Assembly: GCF_000017805.1 (NCBI RefSeq)
Contig: NC_009767.1
Coordinates: 1,736,001-1,800,000, forward strand
Source of the DNA: Roseiflexus castenholzii DSM 13941
Lineage (GTDB): Bacteria; Chloroflexota; Chloroflexia; Chloroflexales; Roseiflexaceae
Reading direction: 5' to 3'
DNA length: 64,000 nucleotides
The notes under the pieces are model-generated. The model did not search any database and had not been told where the DNA came from. It worked only from the letters and a program-made list of their open reading frames with translations. Position numbers and translations under genes: made by a program. Numbering within the stretch: position 1 is the stretch's first letter; each line of letters begins with the position of its first letter. Positions 24,338-33,926 of this stretch are shown one piece after another.

Positions 24338-26095
24338 ATGACGCCATTCCTGACCGGTCGAAAGCTGCTGACCGAGCGCCAGGAGGCGCTGCTCGAAGCG
24401 ATTCGCGCGGCGCTCGAGGCGTTGCGCGCTGCGTTGAGGCGGTTCGGCGTCGATGTGGCGCCTGCCGATGTCCGGATTCTCGATGATGCCATCGCACATC
24501 TCGACGAACTCTTCCTGCTTGTCGTCGCCGGTGAGTACAATTCGGGCAAATCGAGTTTCATCAATGCACTGATAGGAGCGCCGGTCGTTGCCGAGGGTGT
24601 GACCCCGACCACCGACCGGATCACGGTCCTGCGCTATGGTGATATGCCGGGCGAGATGGTCGGCGGCGCATTTCTGGTCGAATATCGATTTCCGGCTGAG
24701 GTGCTGCGCCGCATGGCGATTGTAGACACGCCTGGCACGAATGCGATCATTCAGCGCCACGAAGAGTTGACGCGCGACTTTATCCCCCGCGCCGATCTCG
24801 TGCTGTTCGTAACGTCCGCCAGCCAGCCGTTTTCCGCCAGTGAACGCTCCTTTCTCGAACTCATCCGCGATTGGGGCAAAAAAGTCGTCATCATCGTCAA
24901 CAAAGCCGACCTGCTCGACGACGCCGGTCTGGCGGAGGTCGTCGCATTCGTCGGCAGGCATGCCGAAGACCTGTTTGGTGTGCGCCCCGAGATTTTCGCC
25001 GTCTCGTCGCGGCTGGCACGCCAGGCGCGCGACGATGATGATCAGGCGCTGTGGGATGCCAGTCGCTTTCCGGCAATCGAGCAGTACATCAGCGACACCC
25101 TGGACGAAGAGCAGCGTGTGCGCCTGAAATTGCTCTCACCCCTCGGGGTGGCGCGTCGGTTAGCGGAACGCTACCTGATCGCCGTTGAGGATCGTCTGGC
25201 GGCGCTGCGCGATGATGTTGCCGCCATCGAGAATATCGAACGACAACTCGAGCAGTTCCGCAGCGATCTTGCCGACGATTTTCAGCGTCACCGCGCCGAA
25301 ATCGCCAATATCCTCAACGAGTTCGAACTGCGCGGCATGCAGTTCTTCGATGAGACCATTCGTGTCAGTAATCTGTTTCATCTGGCGCGACATCAGCAGG
25401 AGATCAGCGAAGCGTTTGCGCGTGACATCGTCGCCGATGTACCGCAGCAGATCGAAGCGCGCCTTCAGGCGCTGATCGACTGGATGGTGGAAAAGAACCT
25501 GCGCATCTGGCAGGGGGTCATGGATTATCTGCGCCGCGAGCGAGCGGTGCAACACCGCAGCGGACTGATCGGCGAGATCGGTGGGACCTTTGAATACAAT
25601 CGGAATGCCTTGATCGAGTCGGTCGCGCGCGAGGCGGAAAAGATCGTCGCCACCTACGACCGCGAAGCGGAGGCGCAGGCGCTGACCGATGAGGTGCGTG
25701 CAGCAATCGCCAGTTCGACGCTGGTTGGCGCCGGCGCCGTTGGGATCGGCGCACTCCTGGTGCTGTTGCTGCACGGCGCATTGCTCGACGTGACCGGCGT
25801 GCTGGTCGCCGGTGTGCTGGCGCTTGGCGGATTGTACATTATTCCAAATAAGCGCCGCCAGATCAAACGCCAGTTTCACCAGCGCGTCGCCGATCTGCGC
25901 GAGACACTCACCGCAACGATGGAACGCCAGTTCAACGCTGAACTTGACCGCATGATCACCCGCATTCGTGATGCCATCGACCCCTACACCCGCTTTGTCT
26001 ACACCCAGCACGACCATCTGCTGACAACACAGCGCGAACTGTCGGACGCCGAAGCGGAGATCAGTCGATTGCAAGCGGAGGTGGAACGCTCTTGA
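24338..26095 (+). CDS. Dynamin-like membrane GTPase
   Basis: This 585-residue protein has a GTPase domain with the P-loop GEYNSGKSS (about residues 65-73), a switch Thr in GVTPTTDR, DTPG and NKAD motifs. A long helical and coiled-coil stalk follows. A paired hydrophobic stretch lies at about residues 470-515 (ALLVLLLHGALLDVTGVLVAG), and a final coiled coil ends the protein. This is the layout of bacterial dynamin-like and mitofusin-type proteins that remodel membranes. ATG 24338 is used; TTG 24317 lies in the previous gene's stop. Its end overlaps the next start as TGATG. Confidence 0.9.
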   Translation: MTPFLTGRKLLTERQEALLEAIRAALEALRAALRRFGVDVAPADVRILDDAIAHLDELFLLVVAGEYNSGKSSFINALIGAPVVAEGVTPTTDRITVLRYGDMPGEMVGGAFLVEYRFPAEVLRRMAIVDTPGTNAIIQRHEELTRDFIPRADLVLFVTSASQPFSASERSFLELIRDWGKKVVIIVNKADLLDDAGLAEVVAFVGRHAEDLFGVRPEIFAVSSRLARQARDDDDQALWDASRFPAIEQYISDTLDEEQRVRLKLLSPLGVARRLAERYLIAVEDRLAALRDDVAAIENIERQLEQFRSDLADDFQRHRAEIANILNEFELRGMQFFDETIRVSNLFHLARHQQEISEAFARDIVADVPQQIEARLQALIDWMVEKNLRIWQGVMDYLRRERAVQHRSGLIGEIGGTFEYNRNALIESVAREAEKIVATYDREAEAQALTDEVRAAIASSTLVGAGAVGIGALLVLLLHGALLDVTGVLVAGVLALGGLYIIPNKRRQIKRQFHQRVADLRETLTATMERQFNAELDRMITRIRDAIDPYTRFVYTQHDHLLTTQRELSDAEAEISRLQAEVERS

Positions 26096-26937
26096 TGAGG
26101 TGGCGTATGCAACCATCAGGGATCATCACACTGACAACCGATTTTGGGTTGGCGGATAGTTACGTTGGCATTATGAAAGGGGTTATTCTCGGAATTGCGC
26201 CCCAAGCGACGATTGTGGACATTACCCATCAGATCGCGCCACAGGACATCCACCAGGCAGCGTACATCGTCCAGACCTTTGGCGCGTTCTTCCCGCCGGG
26301 GACGGTGCATGTCGTAGTCGTCGATCCGGGGGTGGGGAGCAAACGGCGCCGGATCATCCTGACGACTCCGGTTGCCGCGTATGTCGCGCCGGACAACGGC
26401 GTGCTGACGTATGTCTGGCGCGAAGCGATGGCACGGTGGGGCACAGAAAAGTGCGCAGTCTACAACCTGACCGAGTCGCGCTACTGGTTGCCGCATGTCA
26501 GTAGCACCTTCCACGGGCGCGATGTGTTTGCGCCGGTGGCGGCGCATCTCACCCTTGGCGTTCCGCCAGCGGAGTTCGGCGAGCAGTGTGAAGAGATCGT
26601 CGAAGCCATGCTGGAGCAACCGTCGCGTGGGCGGCAGGGCGAACTGGTTGGACGAATCATCCATATCGACCATTTCGGCAATTGCATTACCAATATCACC
26701 CTGAAGCACTTGAAGGAAGCCGGGATCGGCGAGCGCATGGCTGCCCAGTTGATCGGACAGCGCATCGAAGGATTGTACCGAACGTATTCCGACGTCCCGA
26801 TTGGCGCGCTCGTCGCGCTGATCGGCAGCAGCGACCACCTGGAGATCGCTGTGCGCAACGGCAATGCCGCGCAAACGCTAGGTGCGGGGATCGGTGACAT
26901 TGTGCGCGTGTTCCCGTTTACGCACGATGCGCCGTAG
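26095..26937 (+). CDS. SAM hydroxide adenosyltransferase (DUF62 family)
   Basis: This 280-residue enzyme of the fluorinase/chlorinase fold family is probably the common version that hydrolyses S-adenosylmethionine to adenosine and methionine. Visible family motifs are ITLTTDFGLADSYVGIMKG, VVVDPGVGSKRR, APDNGVLT, FHGRDVFAP and IDHFGNCITNI. The Asp-Arg-His set of the hydroxide-using members is consistent with FHGRD. The start overlaps the GTPase stop (TGATG); ATG 26107, with GAGGTGG close upstream, is equally possible. Confidence 0.92.
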   Translation: MRWRMQPSGIITLTTDFGLADSYVGIMKGVILGIAPQATIVDITHQIAPQDIHQAAYIVQTFGAFFPPGTVHVVVVDPGVGSKRRRIILTTPVAAYVAPDNGVLTYVWREAMARWGTEKCAVYNLTESRYWLPHVSSTFHGRDVFAPVAAHLTLGVPPAEFGEQCEEIVEAMLEQPSRGRQGELVGRIIHIDHFGNCITNITLKHLKEAGIGERMAAQLIGQRIEGLYRTYSDVPIGALVALIGSSDHLEIAVRNGNAAQTLGAGIGDIVRVFPFTHDAP

Positions 26938-26989
26938 CGTGCTGGCGAAAATTTGTTTTGCAATCTCCCGATTCTCCTGTAATATTCCC

Positions 26990-27018
26990 TTGACGCTCGA
27001 TACGCGGATTGCTATAAT
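26990..27018 (+). promoter_or_regulatory. Strong sigma70-type promoter for prkA
   Basis: TTGACG (26990-26995) and TATAAT (27013-27018) are separated by exactly 17 bases, close to full consensus. The leader from here to the prkA ATG is about 255 bases. The gap 26938-27279 shows no gene. Confidence 0.75.
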
Positions 27019-27279
27019 GATCAACACCTGGAATACCAGGCCTCCTACCCGCCCCCTGAGATGTCTGGCTGTATCGGTGCAGCAACCAGCGGGTGTATAG
27101 ATCTGCGGTGGACCGCATCTCTTCGTTGGGGCAGCGCACCATCTACAGTTGGAGTCAATGCACGTTATCAGGACCACAGATATCCGACCGGCGGCGGCAG
27201 TTCAGGCTGTCGTATTCGGTCCATTGTGCCGCAGGTATTCGCAGACGCGAATGGCGGCAACACATCAGGAGGACGATTC

Positions 27280-29358
27280 ATGACAATCCAGAGCGGCGTT
27301 TCGTTGCTGCAGCGGGTGGTCGAGCTCCAGGATCTCAAAACATTCCGCGAACTGAACTGGACCGGCACCTTCGGCGATTATCTTGACATTGTCGCCCGCA
27401 ATCCGAAGGTGACGCGCAATGCATTCCAGCGCATTTACGACATGATCATGTCGTATGGGCATGAGGAGTTCATCGATGCGAAGAAGAAGTTGATCCGCTA
27501 TCACTTCTTCAGCGATCCTTCGTTCGATGCCGATGATGCCATCTTCGGTCTCGAGATTCCCCTGATGCGCCTGGTCAACTTCTTCAAAGCCGCAGCGCAG
27601 GGATATGGCACCGAGAAGCGTGTGCTCCTGCTCCACGGTCCGGTCGGCTCCTCCAAGTCGACGATTGTCCGGCGGTTGAAGCGCGGGCTTGAGCAGTATT
27701 CGAAGACCGAGGCCGGCGCGCTCTATACGTTCGACTGGTATATGGGCATCATCGACTCCGAGAACTGGGACTGGCGACAGGCGCCGGAGTCGGAGTGGGA
27801 GAAATGCCCGATGCACGAAGAGCCGCTGCGCCTCATTCCGGCTGAGACGCGCGAGCGCTTCATCGAGGAGTTGACCGACGGCTACAACGGTGAGTACGCC
27901 ATTCGCATCGTCGGCGATCTCTGCCCGTCGTGCCGCTTCAATTTCCGTGATCTCATGCTGCGCTACCAGGGCGACTGGAGTAAGGTCATTCGCCATGTGC
28001 GGGTGCGACGCCTGGTGTTTAGCGAGCAGGATCGGATCGGTATCGGGACGTTCCAACCAAAGGATGAAAAGAACCAGGACTCGACCGAACTGACGGGCGA
28101 TATCAACTATCGCAAGATTGCGATCTACGGGTCGGACTCCGACCCGCGCGCGTTCAACTTCGATGGCGAGTTCAATATTGCGAACCGCGGCATTATCGAA
28201 TTCATCGAGATGCTTAAACTGGATGTCGCCTTCCTCTACGACCTGCTGGGGGCGTCGCAGGAGCACAAGATCAAGTCGAAGAAATTTGCGCAGACCGACA
28301 TCGATGAGGTGATCATCGGGCACACGAACTCGCCGGAGTATCGCCGTCTCGAAAACAATGAGTTCATGGAGGCGCTCAAGGACCGCACGGTGCGCATTGA
28401 TATTCCGTATATCACCCGCCTGCGCGATGAGATCAAGATCTACGAGCGCGACTTCAACAAGAAGCGGGTCAAGGTGCATATTGCGCCGCATACGCTCGAG
28501 GTCGCGGCAATGTGGGCGGTGCTGACGCGCCTCGATGAGCCGAAGAAGCCAAATCTGACCCTGTTGCAGAAGCTCAAGCTCTACAATGGGCGCACGTTGC
28601 CCGGCTTTACCGAGGACAATATCAAAGAATTGCGCAAGGAAGCGCCCAACGAGGGCATGCAGGGGATCAGCCCGCGCTATATCCAGGATAAAATCTCGAA
28701 TGCGCTGGTCAATTATCAGGCGGATGGGTATATCAACCCGTTCATGGTCCTGAATGAACTCGAGAATGGGCTGAAGAACCATGCGCTGATCACCTCCGAG
28801 GAGGATCGCAAACGCTATCGCGACCTGCTCTCGGTGGTGAAAGAGGAGTATACCGAAATCGTGAAGAACGAAGTACAGCGCGCCATCAGCGCCGATGAGG
28901 AAGCGATCAAGCGCCTCTGCGCCAACTATATCGACAACATCAAAGCCTATACGCAGCGCGAGCGCGTGCGCAACAAGTTCACCGGTCAGTTCGAGGAGCC
29001 GGACGAGCGGTTGATGCGCTCGATTGAGGAGAAGATCGATATTCCCGAAAGCCGCAAGGACGACTTCCGTCGCGAGATTATGAACTATATCGGCGCGCTG
29101 GCGATTGAGGGCAAAACGTTCGACTATAAGACGAATGAACGGTTGCACAAGGCGCTCGAACTCAAATTGTTCGAGGATCAGAAGGACTCGATCAAGCTTA
29201 CGTCGCTGGTCTCGCGGGTTATCGATAAGGATACCCAGGAGAAGATCGATGTGGTCAAGGCGCGCCTGATCCGCGATTTTGGGTACAACGAACAGAGCGC
29301 AACCGACGTGCTCAACTATGTAGCCAGCATCTTTGCGCGCGGCGATATGAAGCACTAA
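27280..29358 (+). CDS. prkA: PrkA-family AAA+ serine protein kinase
   Basis: This 692-residue protein has an AAA+ domain with Walker A GPVGSSKSTIVRRL and a C-terminal kinase-like region rich in charged helices. PrkA/YeaG proteins act in stress or starvation responses and, in Bacillus, in sporulation. The organism type is not known to sporulate, so a stress role is more likely here. ATG 27280 is preceded by AGGAGGA, and longer readings to 27061 have no such site. It is followed by yeaH and spoVR, the usual conserved trio. Confidence 0.95.
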   Translation: MTIQSGVSLLQRVVELQDLKTFRELNWTGTFGDYLDIVARNPKVTRNAFQRIYDMIMSYGHEEFIDAKKKLIRYHFFSDPSFDADDAIFGLEIPLMRLVNFFKAAAQGYGTEKRVLLLHGPVGSSKSTIVRRLKRGLEQYSKTEAGALYTFDWYMGIIDSENWDWRQAPESEWEKCPMHEEPLRLIPAETRERFIEELTDGYNGEYAIRIVGDLCPSCRFNFRDLMLRYQGDWSKVIRHVRVRRLVFSEQDRIGIGTFQPKDEKNQDSTELTGDINYRKIAIYGSDSDPRAFNFDGEFNIANRGIIEFIEMLKLDVAFLYDLLGASQEHKIKSKKFAQTDIDEVIIGHTNSPEYRRLENNEFMEALKDRTVRIDIPYITRLRDEIKIYERDFNKKRVKVHIAPHTLEVAAMWAVLTRLDEPKKPNLTLLQKLKLYNGRTLPGFTEDNIKELRKEAPNEGMQGISPRYIQDKISNALVNYQADGYINPFMVLNELENGLKNHALITSEEDRKRYRDLLSVVKEEYTEIVKNEVQRAISADEEAIKRLCANYIDNIKAYTQRERVRNKFTGQFEEPDERLMRSIEEKIDIPESRKDDFRREIMNYIGALAIEGKTFDYKTNERLHKALELKLFEDQKDSIKLTSLVSRVIDKDTQEKIDVVKARLIRDFGYNEQSATDVLNYVASIFARGDMKH

Positions 29359-29472
29359 GCGCCAGCCTGGGCGGGTGAAGGCGGTGCCTTCGCCTACCCC
29401 GGCAAGCGCCGAAAGGCAAAAGGTAAAAGTTCAGGGGCAAGCGGCGAGAGAGGAGTAGAGACCAGGAAACCA

Positions 29473-29514
29473 GGTTCTCAGTTCTCAGTTCTTAGTTCTC
29501 AGTTCTCAGTTCTC
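29473..29514 (+). repeat. Leader repeat of TTCTCAGTTCTTAG units upstream of yeaH
   Basis: This has the same heptamer alternation as before hoxF and the same sense orientation, ending 28 bases before the yeaH ATG. A partly paired hairpin (GGTGAAGGC and GCCTTCGCC) lies earlier in the gap, at about 29375-29395. Confidence 0.85.
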
Positions 29515-29542
29515 GCAACCTCTACCCCCAAAGGACATCACT

Positions 29543-30652
29543 ATGTCGATTCACCGCGCTGAGCGTGATTTGAACCGGTTCCGCCAGATTGTACGCGGCA
29601 AGATCAAAAAAGACCTGCGCAAGTACATGTCGCAGGGCGAAATGATTGGACGCCAGGGGCGCAAATATGTGTCGATCCCGCTGCCGCAGATCGATCTGCC
29701 GCAGTTCCGCTATGGCACACGCCAGAGTGGCGGGGTTGGGCAGGGCGATGGCAACGTTGGCGACCCAATTGGGCAGGGTGATGGCCAGTCGGGGCAGGGC
29801 GAGGCTGGCTCGGAACCAGGGCAGCACGTGATCGAGGTCGATGTTACCATCGAAGAATTGGCGCAAATCCTTGGCGAAGAACTGCAATTGCCCAACATCC
29901 AGCCCAAGGGCAAAAAGAATATTGTCTCGCAGAAGGATCGGTATTCCGGCATTCGCCGTGTTGGTCCCGACTCGCTGCGGCATTTCAAACGCACCTATCG
30001 CGAAGCGCTCAAACGCCAGATTTCGTCGGGTGAGTACAACCTCGCCGATCCGATCGTCGTGCCGATCCGCCAGGATATGCGCTATCGCTCCTGGAAGGAA
30101 ACGCTTCAGCCAGAGTCGAACGCGGTCATTATCTACATGATGGACGTGAGCGGCTCGATGGGCGCTGAGCAAAAGGAGTTGGTGCGCATCACGGCATTCT
30201 GGATTGAAACCTGGCTGCGCTCGCAGTACAAGGCGATCGATATTCGCTATATCGTTCACGATGCTGCTGCAAAAGAGGTCGATCAGGAGACGTTCTACCA
30301 CATCCGCGAAGGCGGCGGCACCAAGATCAGTTCGGCGTACAAATTGTGCAATAAACTGATCGATGAGCGCTACCCGGCTGATGAGTGGAATATCTATCCG
30401 TTCCACTTCTCCGATGGCGACAACTGGGGTGGCGGCGATACGCGCGAGTGCATCGAATTGCTGCGCACCCAACTTCTTCCCAAGGTCAATCAGTTCTGCT
30501 ATGGTCAGGTGCGTTCGCTCTACGGCTCGGGGCGCTTTGCGCACGACCTCGAAGAGCACCTGGGCAAGCATGAGGCGCTGGTGATCTCGGAGATTGCCGA
30601 TCGCGACGATATCTACGATGCGATCAAGGATTTTCTTGGCAAGGGTCGGTAG
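29543..30652 (+). CDS. yeaH: YeaH/YhbH-family protein (DUF444)
   Basis: This 369-residue partner of PrkA and SpoVR has a basic N-terminal part followed by a Gly/Gln-rich linker near residues 65-95. A VWA-like core carries the MIDAS-like motif MMDVSGSMG near residue 200 and YPFHFSDGDNWGGGD later. Its biochemical role is unknown; in other bacteria it is co-expressed with the kinase under nutrient stress. AAAGGA precedes the ATG. It stands 19 bases upstream of the favoured spoVR ATG. Confidence 0.93.
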   Translation: MSIHRAERDLNRFRQIVRGKIKKDLRKYMSQGEMIGRQGRKYVSIPLPQIDLPQFRYGTRQSGGVGQGDGNVGDPIGQGDGQSGQGEAGSEPGQHVIEVDVTIEELAQILGEELQLPNIQPKGKKNIVSQKDRYSGIRRVGPDSLRHFKRTYREALKRQISSGEYNLADPIVVPIRQDMRYRSWKETLQPESNAVIIYMMDVSGSMGAEQKELVRITAFWIETWLRSQYKAIDIRYIVHDAAAKEVDQETFYHIREGGGTKISSAYKLCNKLIDERYPADEWNIYPFHFSDGDNWGGGDTRECIELLRTQLLPKVNQFCYGQVRSLYGSGRFAHDLEEHLGKHEALVISEIADRDDIYDAIKDFLGKGR

Positions 30653-30671
30653 CGCATAAGTGGTGTCACAT

Positions 30672-33368
30672 ATGAAAAGTACCCGTCTTCCCCCAGAGTT
30701 GCAGGCAGCATGGGAGGAGATTGAGACCTATGCAAAGGAGTATGGGCTTGATTTCTTCCCTATTATTTATGAAGTTCTCGATTATCGCACCCTCTACGAG
30801 ACGGCAGCGCTGGGCGGATTTCCGATCCGCTATCCCCACTGGCGCTTCGGTATGGAGTATGACCAACTCATGAAGGGCCATATCTGGCTTGGCTCGACGA
30901 TCTATGAGATGGTCATCAATACCAATCCGTCGTATGCGTACCTGCTCGAAGGCAACGAGATGGTGACGCAGAAGATGGTGATGGCGCATGTGGCGGCGCA
31001 CGTCGATTTCTTCAAGAATAATATGTGGTTCGCGCATACGAACCGCAAAATGCTCGATGAAATGGCGAATCACGCTGCTCGTGTGCAGCGAATGATCGAC
31101 CGCTATGGCTATGAGACGGTCGAGGAGTTCATCGATATCTGTCTCTCGCTCGAAAACCTGATCGACTATCACGCGCCGTACATCAAGCGCCCCGAAGCAC
31201 AGACCCATCATTCGGTTCTGGCAGAGGAGGATCTGCCGGTGGTCGAGGGGTTGCCGGTCGAACGCAGCTACATGCGCGACTATATCAATCCGCCGGAGTT
31301 TATTGAGCAGCAGCGAAAACGGCTCGAACGCGAACGCGCTCGTCAGAAGAAGTTCCCGGAGAATCCGCAGAAGGATGTGCTCCTCTTTCTCATGAATTAC
31401 GCACCGCTGGAACGCTGGCAGCATTCGATCCTCGAAATTGTGCGCGATGAGGCGTACTATTTCGCGCCTCAGGGAATGACGAAGATCCTCAATGAAGGGT
31501 GGGCCTGCTGCCGATACGATACGCTGGTGTTCACCGATCAGGGCGTGCTCCGCATCGGCGATATCGTCGCTCAGCGACAGGCGGTGCGGGTGAGCGACGG
31601 CGAAACGCCGCAAGCCGTCTATGATTGGGCGGCGTTCGAGAACTATGAGACGATCCGGGTGCGCACGCGGCGCGGCTTGGAACTCGAAGGCTCGGTCAAC
31701 CATCGCGTCATGCTGCCCGACGGCGGCTGGCGCCGCCTCGATGAACTCCAGGTTGGCGAAAGGGTCAGGATTGGCGGCGGTCAGAACTTGTGGGCGCAAC
31801 AGTATGTCGCCCTGGATTGGTCGCCGGTGCGCCATGCGACCCTCGCGCAGATCGCTGATGCGGCAGAGGTCGAGGTCGAGACCGTCATCCGCTACCAGCG
31901 CAGCGTGCGTGGCGTTCACGCAACAACGCCGGCGTCGCTCGTCGCAGCATACGATGCCGCCATCGCTGACCACGGCCCGATCATCCGGCGACGGGTCCCC
32001 ATTCGTGTGCCGGAGGTTGTAGATGAGCGCCTGGCGGCGTTCCTGGGGTATCTGTGCGGCGGTGGGCATATCAGCGCGGTCAGGCACGCCATCGAATTGA
32101 TGACCGCCGATGAGGATCAGGCGCGCGCCTTCGCCGATCTGGTCCGTTCACTGTTCGGCATCGAAGCGCGCTGGCGCAGGGATGGAAACCGCTGGCGCGT
32201 CTCTTTCTATTCGCGCGACGCTCAGGATTTCCTGGTCCACCTTGGTCTCAAAACCGGCGTTGCAGCGCGCGAAAAGCGTGTGCCCGACGTCATTCTGCGC
32301 TCGCCGAAGCCGGTCGTTGCGGCGTTCCTGCGTGCGCTGTACGACTGCGATGGCTGTGCAGGCGATGCTGGCGTTGTTCTCTCCACCGCCAGCGAGGAGA
32401 TGGGCAGAACCGTTCAGGTGCTGCTGCTCAACTTTGGCATTCTCGCCAGCCGCTGCGCCAATACGGATGGTACATGGCACATTCGCGCCACCGGTCGTTC
32501 GGCTGCTGTCTTCTTCGCCGAGATCGGCTTCGGTCTGGCGCGCAAGCAGGCGGCGCTGGCGCACTCTATCGAGGATCGGCGCCGGTTTCAGCGTGAGGAG
32601 TGGTCGGACGAGATTGTGGCAATTGAGCGGGGACGCGCTCATGTGTACGATATCTCGGTGCATGCAACGCACCGCTACGCCGCGCAGGGGTTCATCAACC
32701 ACAATAGCTACTGGCACTCGGAGATTATGACGAAAAAGGCGTTGCGCGATGATGAGTTGATCGACTTTGCCGACCATCACTCCGGGGTGGTGGCGGTCCA
32801 TCCCGGTCGCCTCAATCCGTATAAACTCGGACTCGAACTGTTGCGCAATATCGAGTTTCGCTGGAATACCGGGCGCTTTGGTAAGGAGTACGAGGAGTGT
32901 GAAGACCTGGCTGCCAAACTCAGTTGGGATAAGCAACTGGGGCTAGGGCGTCAGAAGTTGTTCGAGATACGCCGTCTCTACAACGATGTCACCTTCATCG
33001 ACGAGTTCCTGACGCCGGAGTTTGTGATGGAGCAGAAGCTCTTTACATTCCGGTATAATCGTGATACAGACATGTATGAGATTGCGTCGCGCGAGTTCAA
33101 GGAGATTAAGGAGAAACTCCTGTTCCGCCTGACCAATTTCGGTCAACCGTTCATTTATGTCGAAGATGGCAATTACAACAATCGCGGCGAACTCTATCTG
33201 CGCCATCGTTATGAGGGGGTCGAACTGAAGATGGACTATGCGCGCGATACGTTGCGCAATATTCAGCGCATCTGGACGCGCCCGGTGCATCTCGAAACAG
33301 TCGTGGACGAAAAGCGGCGATTGATCTCATTCGACGGACGTGATTTCTCGGAACGGAAGATGGATTAG
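30672..33368 (+). CDS. spoVR: SpoVR-family protein interrupted by an intein
   Basis: This 898-residue precursor is an SpoVR/YcgB protein of 498 residues, the usual size, split by 400 residues of intein. The N-extein holds the conserved HVAAHVDFFKNNMWFAHTN and ends in NEGWA; the C-extein resumes with SYWHSEIMT. Joined, they restore NEGWASYWH, the conserved SpoVR core. ATG 30672 is used; GTG 30660 is an alternative. It is the third gene of the prkA-yeaH-spoVR set, whose products act together by repeated co-occurrence, with function still unclear. Splicing should be needed for activity because the insertion breaks the core motif. Confidence 0.95.
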   Translation: MKSTRLPPELQAAWEEIETYAKEYGLDFFPIIYEVLDYRTLYETAALGGFPIRYPHWRFGMEYDQLMKGHIWLGSTIYEMVINTNPSYAYLLEGNEMVTQKMVMAHVAAHVDFFKNNMWFAHTNRKMLDEMANHAARVQRMIDRYGYETVEEFIDICLSLENLIDYHAPYIKRPEAQTHHSVLAEEDLPVVEGLPVERSYMRDYINPPEFIEQQRKRLERERARQKKFPENPQKDVLLFLMNYAPLERWQHSILEIVRDEAYYFAPQGMTKILNEGWACCRYDTLVFTDQGVLRIGDIVAQRQAVRVSDGETPQAVYDWAAFENYETIRVRTRRGLELEGSVNHRVMLPDGGWRRLDELQVGERVRIGGGQNLWAQQYVALDWSPVRHATLAQIADAAEVEVETVIRYQRSVRGVHATTPASLVAAYDAAIADHGPIIRRRVPIRVPEVVDERLAAFLGYLCGGGHISAVRHAIELMTADEDQARAFADLVRSLFGIEARWRRDGNRWRVSFYSRDAQDFLVHLGLKTGVAAREKRVPDVILRSPKPVVAAFLRALYDCDGCAGDAGVVLSTASEEMGRTVQVLLLNFGILASRCANTDGTWHIRATGRSAAVFFAEIGFGLARKQAALAHSIEDRRRFQREEWSDEIVAIERGRAHVYDISVHATHRYAAQGFINHNSYWHSEIMTKKALRDDELIDFADHHSGVVAVHPGRLNPYKLGLELLRNIEFRWNTGRFGKEYEECEDLAAKLSWDKQLGLGRQKLFEIRRLYNDVTFIDEFLTPEFVMEQKLFTFRYNRDTDMYEIASREFKEIKEKLLFRLTNFGQPFIYVEDGNYNNRGELYLRHRYEGVELKMDYARDTLRNIQRIWTRPVHLETVVDEKRRLISFDGRDFSERKMD
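31506..32705 (+). other. Intein (400 residues) with DOD-type endonuclease domain, in SpoVR
   Basis: It begins with Cys in CCRYDTLVFTDQGV (block A), has SVNHRV as block B, and ends HRYAAQGFINHN followed by extein Ser. This fits standard Cys-first, Asn-last, +1 Ser splicing. Between them is a LAGLIDADG-type region: LGYLCGGGH at intein residues 180-188 and LRALYDCDG at 275-283. The first motif has Gly where a catalytic Asp is expected, so the endonuclease is probably inactive. A helix-turn-helix-like piece (LAQIADAAEVEVETVIRYQR) lies near intein residues 113-132. The splicing residues look intact. Confidence 0.93.
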
Positions 33369-33389
33369 GTCTGCTGGGGAGGAAAGACC

Positions 33390-33923
33390 ATGCTCGGGAA
33401 ACAGACGGTCGATACATTGAAACGCCTGGCGAGTGAAGGTCCGCAGGTGGTGAGCGCCCTTTCCTGGAGCGATGATGGCGCAAAGGTGGTTGCAGTGCCT
33501 GCCGATGCCGCCGATGCGCGTGTCGATCTCGCCGATCTGGATCGTTTCAGTGCGACGCTGCGCGAACTCGCGGTGACATGCCACGCTGCGCCGATGGTTC
33601 CTGACGTGCGCGCCTGGTTGAGTGACCACGCGGCGGCAACGATCCGGGCATTGGGTTTCCTTGAAGAGCCGTTGGCTGTTTGGGAACTCGAAGCAAGTGA
33701 AAGGATTGCGCAACTGCGCTCGTCGCCGCCGCACCGCGACGAGTCTGAGGTGACCTATTGGGAGGTCGTCCTGCACTGCGCCGATCAACCGTCCGCCACG
33801 CTTGCCCGATATCGCTGGGCGCCGGGAATGCCGGAGCGCGAGCGTGTCGAATATCCGGCGACGTTTGCGCTGATCGGTCGCATGGCTGCTGCGCTCGAAC
33901 GGGCATTGACCTGTGAGGCATAG
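33390..33923 (+). CDS. Hypothetical protein (177 residues)
   Basis: This soluble protein is preceded by GGGGAGGAAAG at good spacing. I recognise no domain. The sequence is mixed alpha/beta with a central TYWEVVLHCADQ strand and a helical C-terminus. It follows spoVR by 21 bases and precedes prmC by 3 bases, so it is probably co-transcribed with both. Confidence 0.7.
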   Translation: MLGKQTVDTLKRLASEGPQVVSALSWSDDGAKVVAVPADAADARVDLADLDRFSATLRELAVTCHAAPMVPDVRAWLSDHAAATIRALGFLEEPLAVWELEASERIAQLRSSPPHRDESEVTYWEVVLHCADQPSATLARYRWAPGMPERERVEYPATFALIGRMAAALERALTCEA

Positions 33924-33926
33924 CGG

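Noticed and set aside
27061..27279. Extended PrkA N-terminus
   Set aside because: The extra 73 residues include the promoter leader and are unlike PrkA; a strong AGGAGGA precedes the ATG at 27280.
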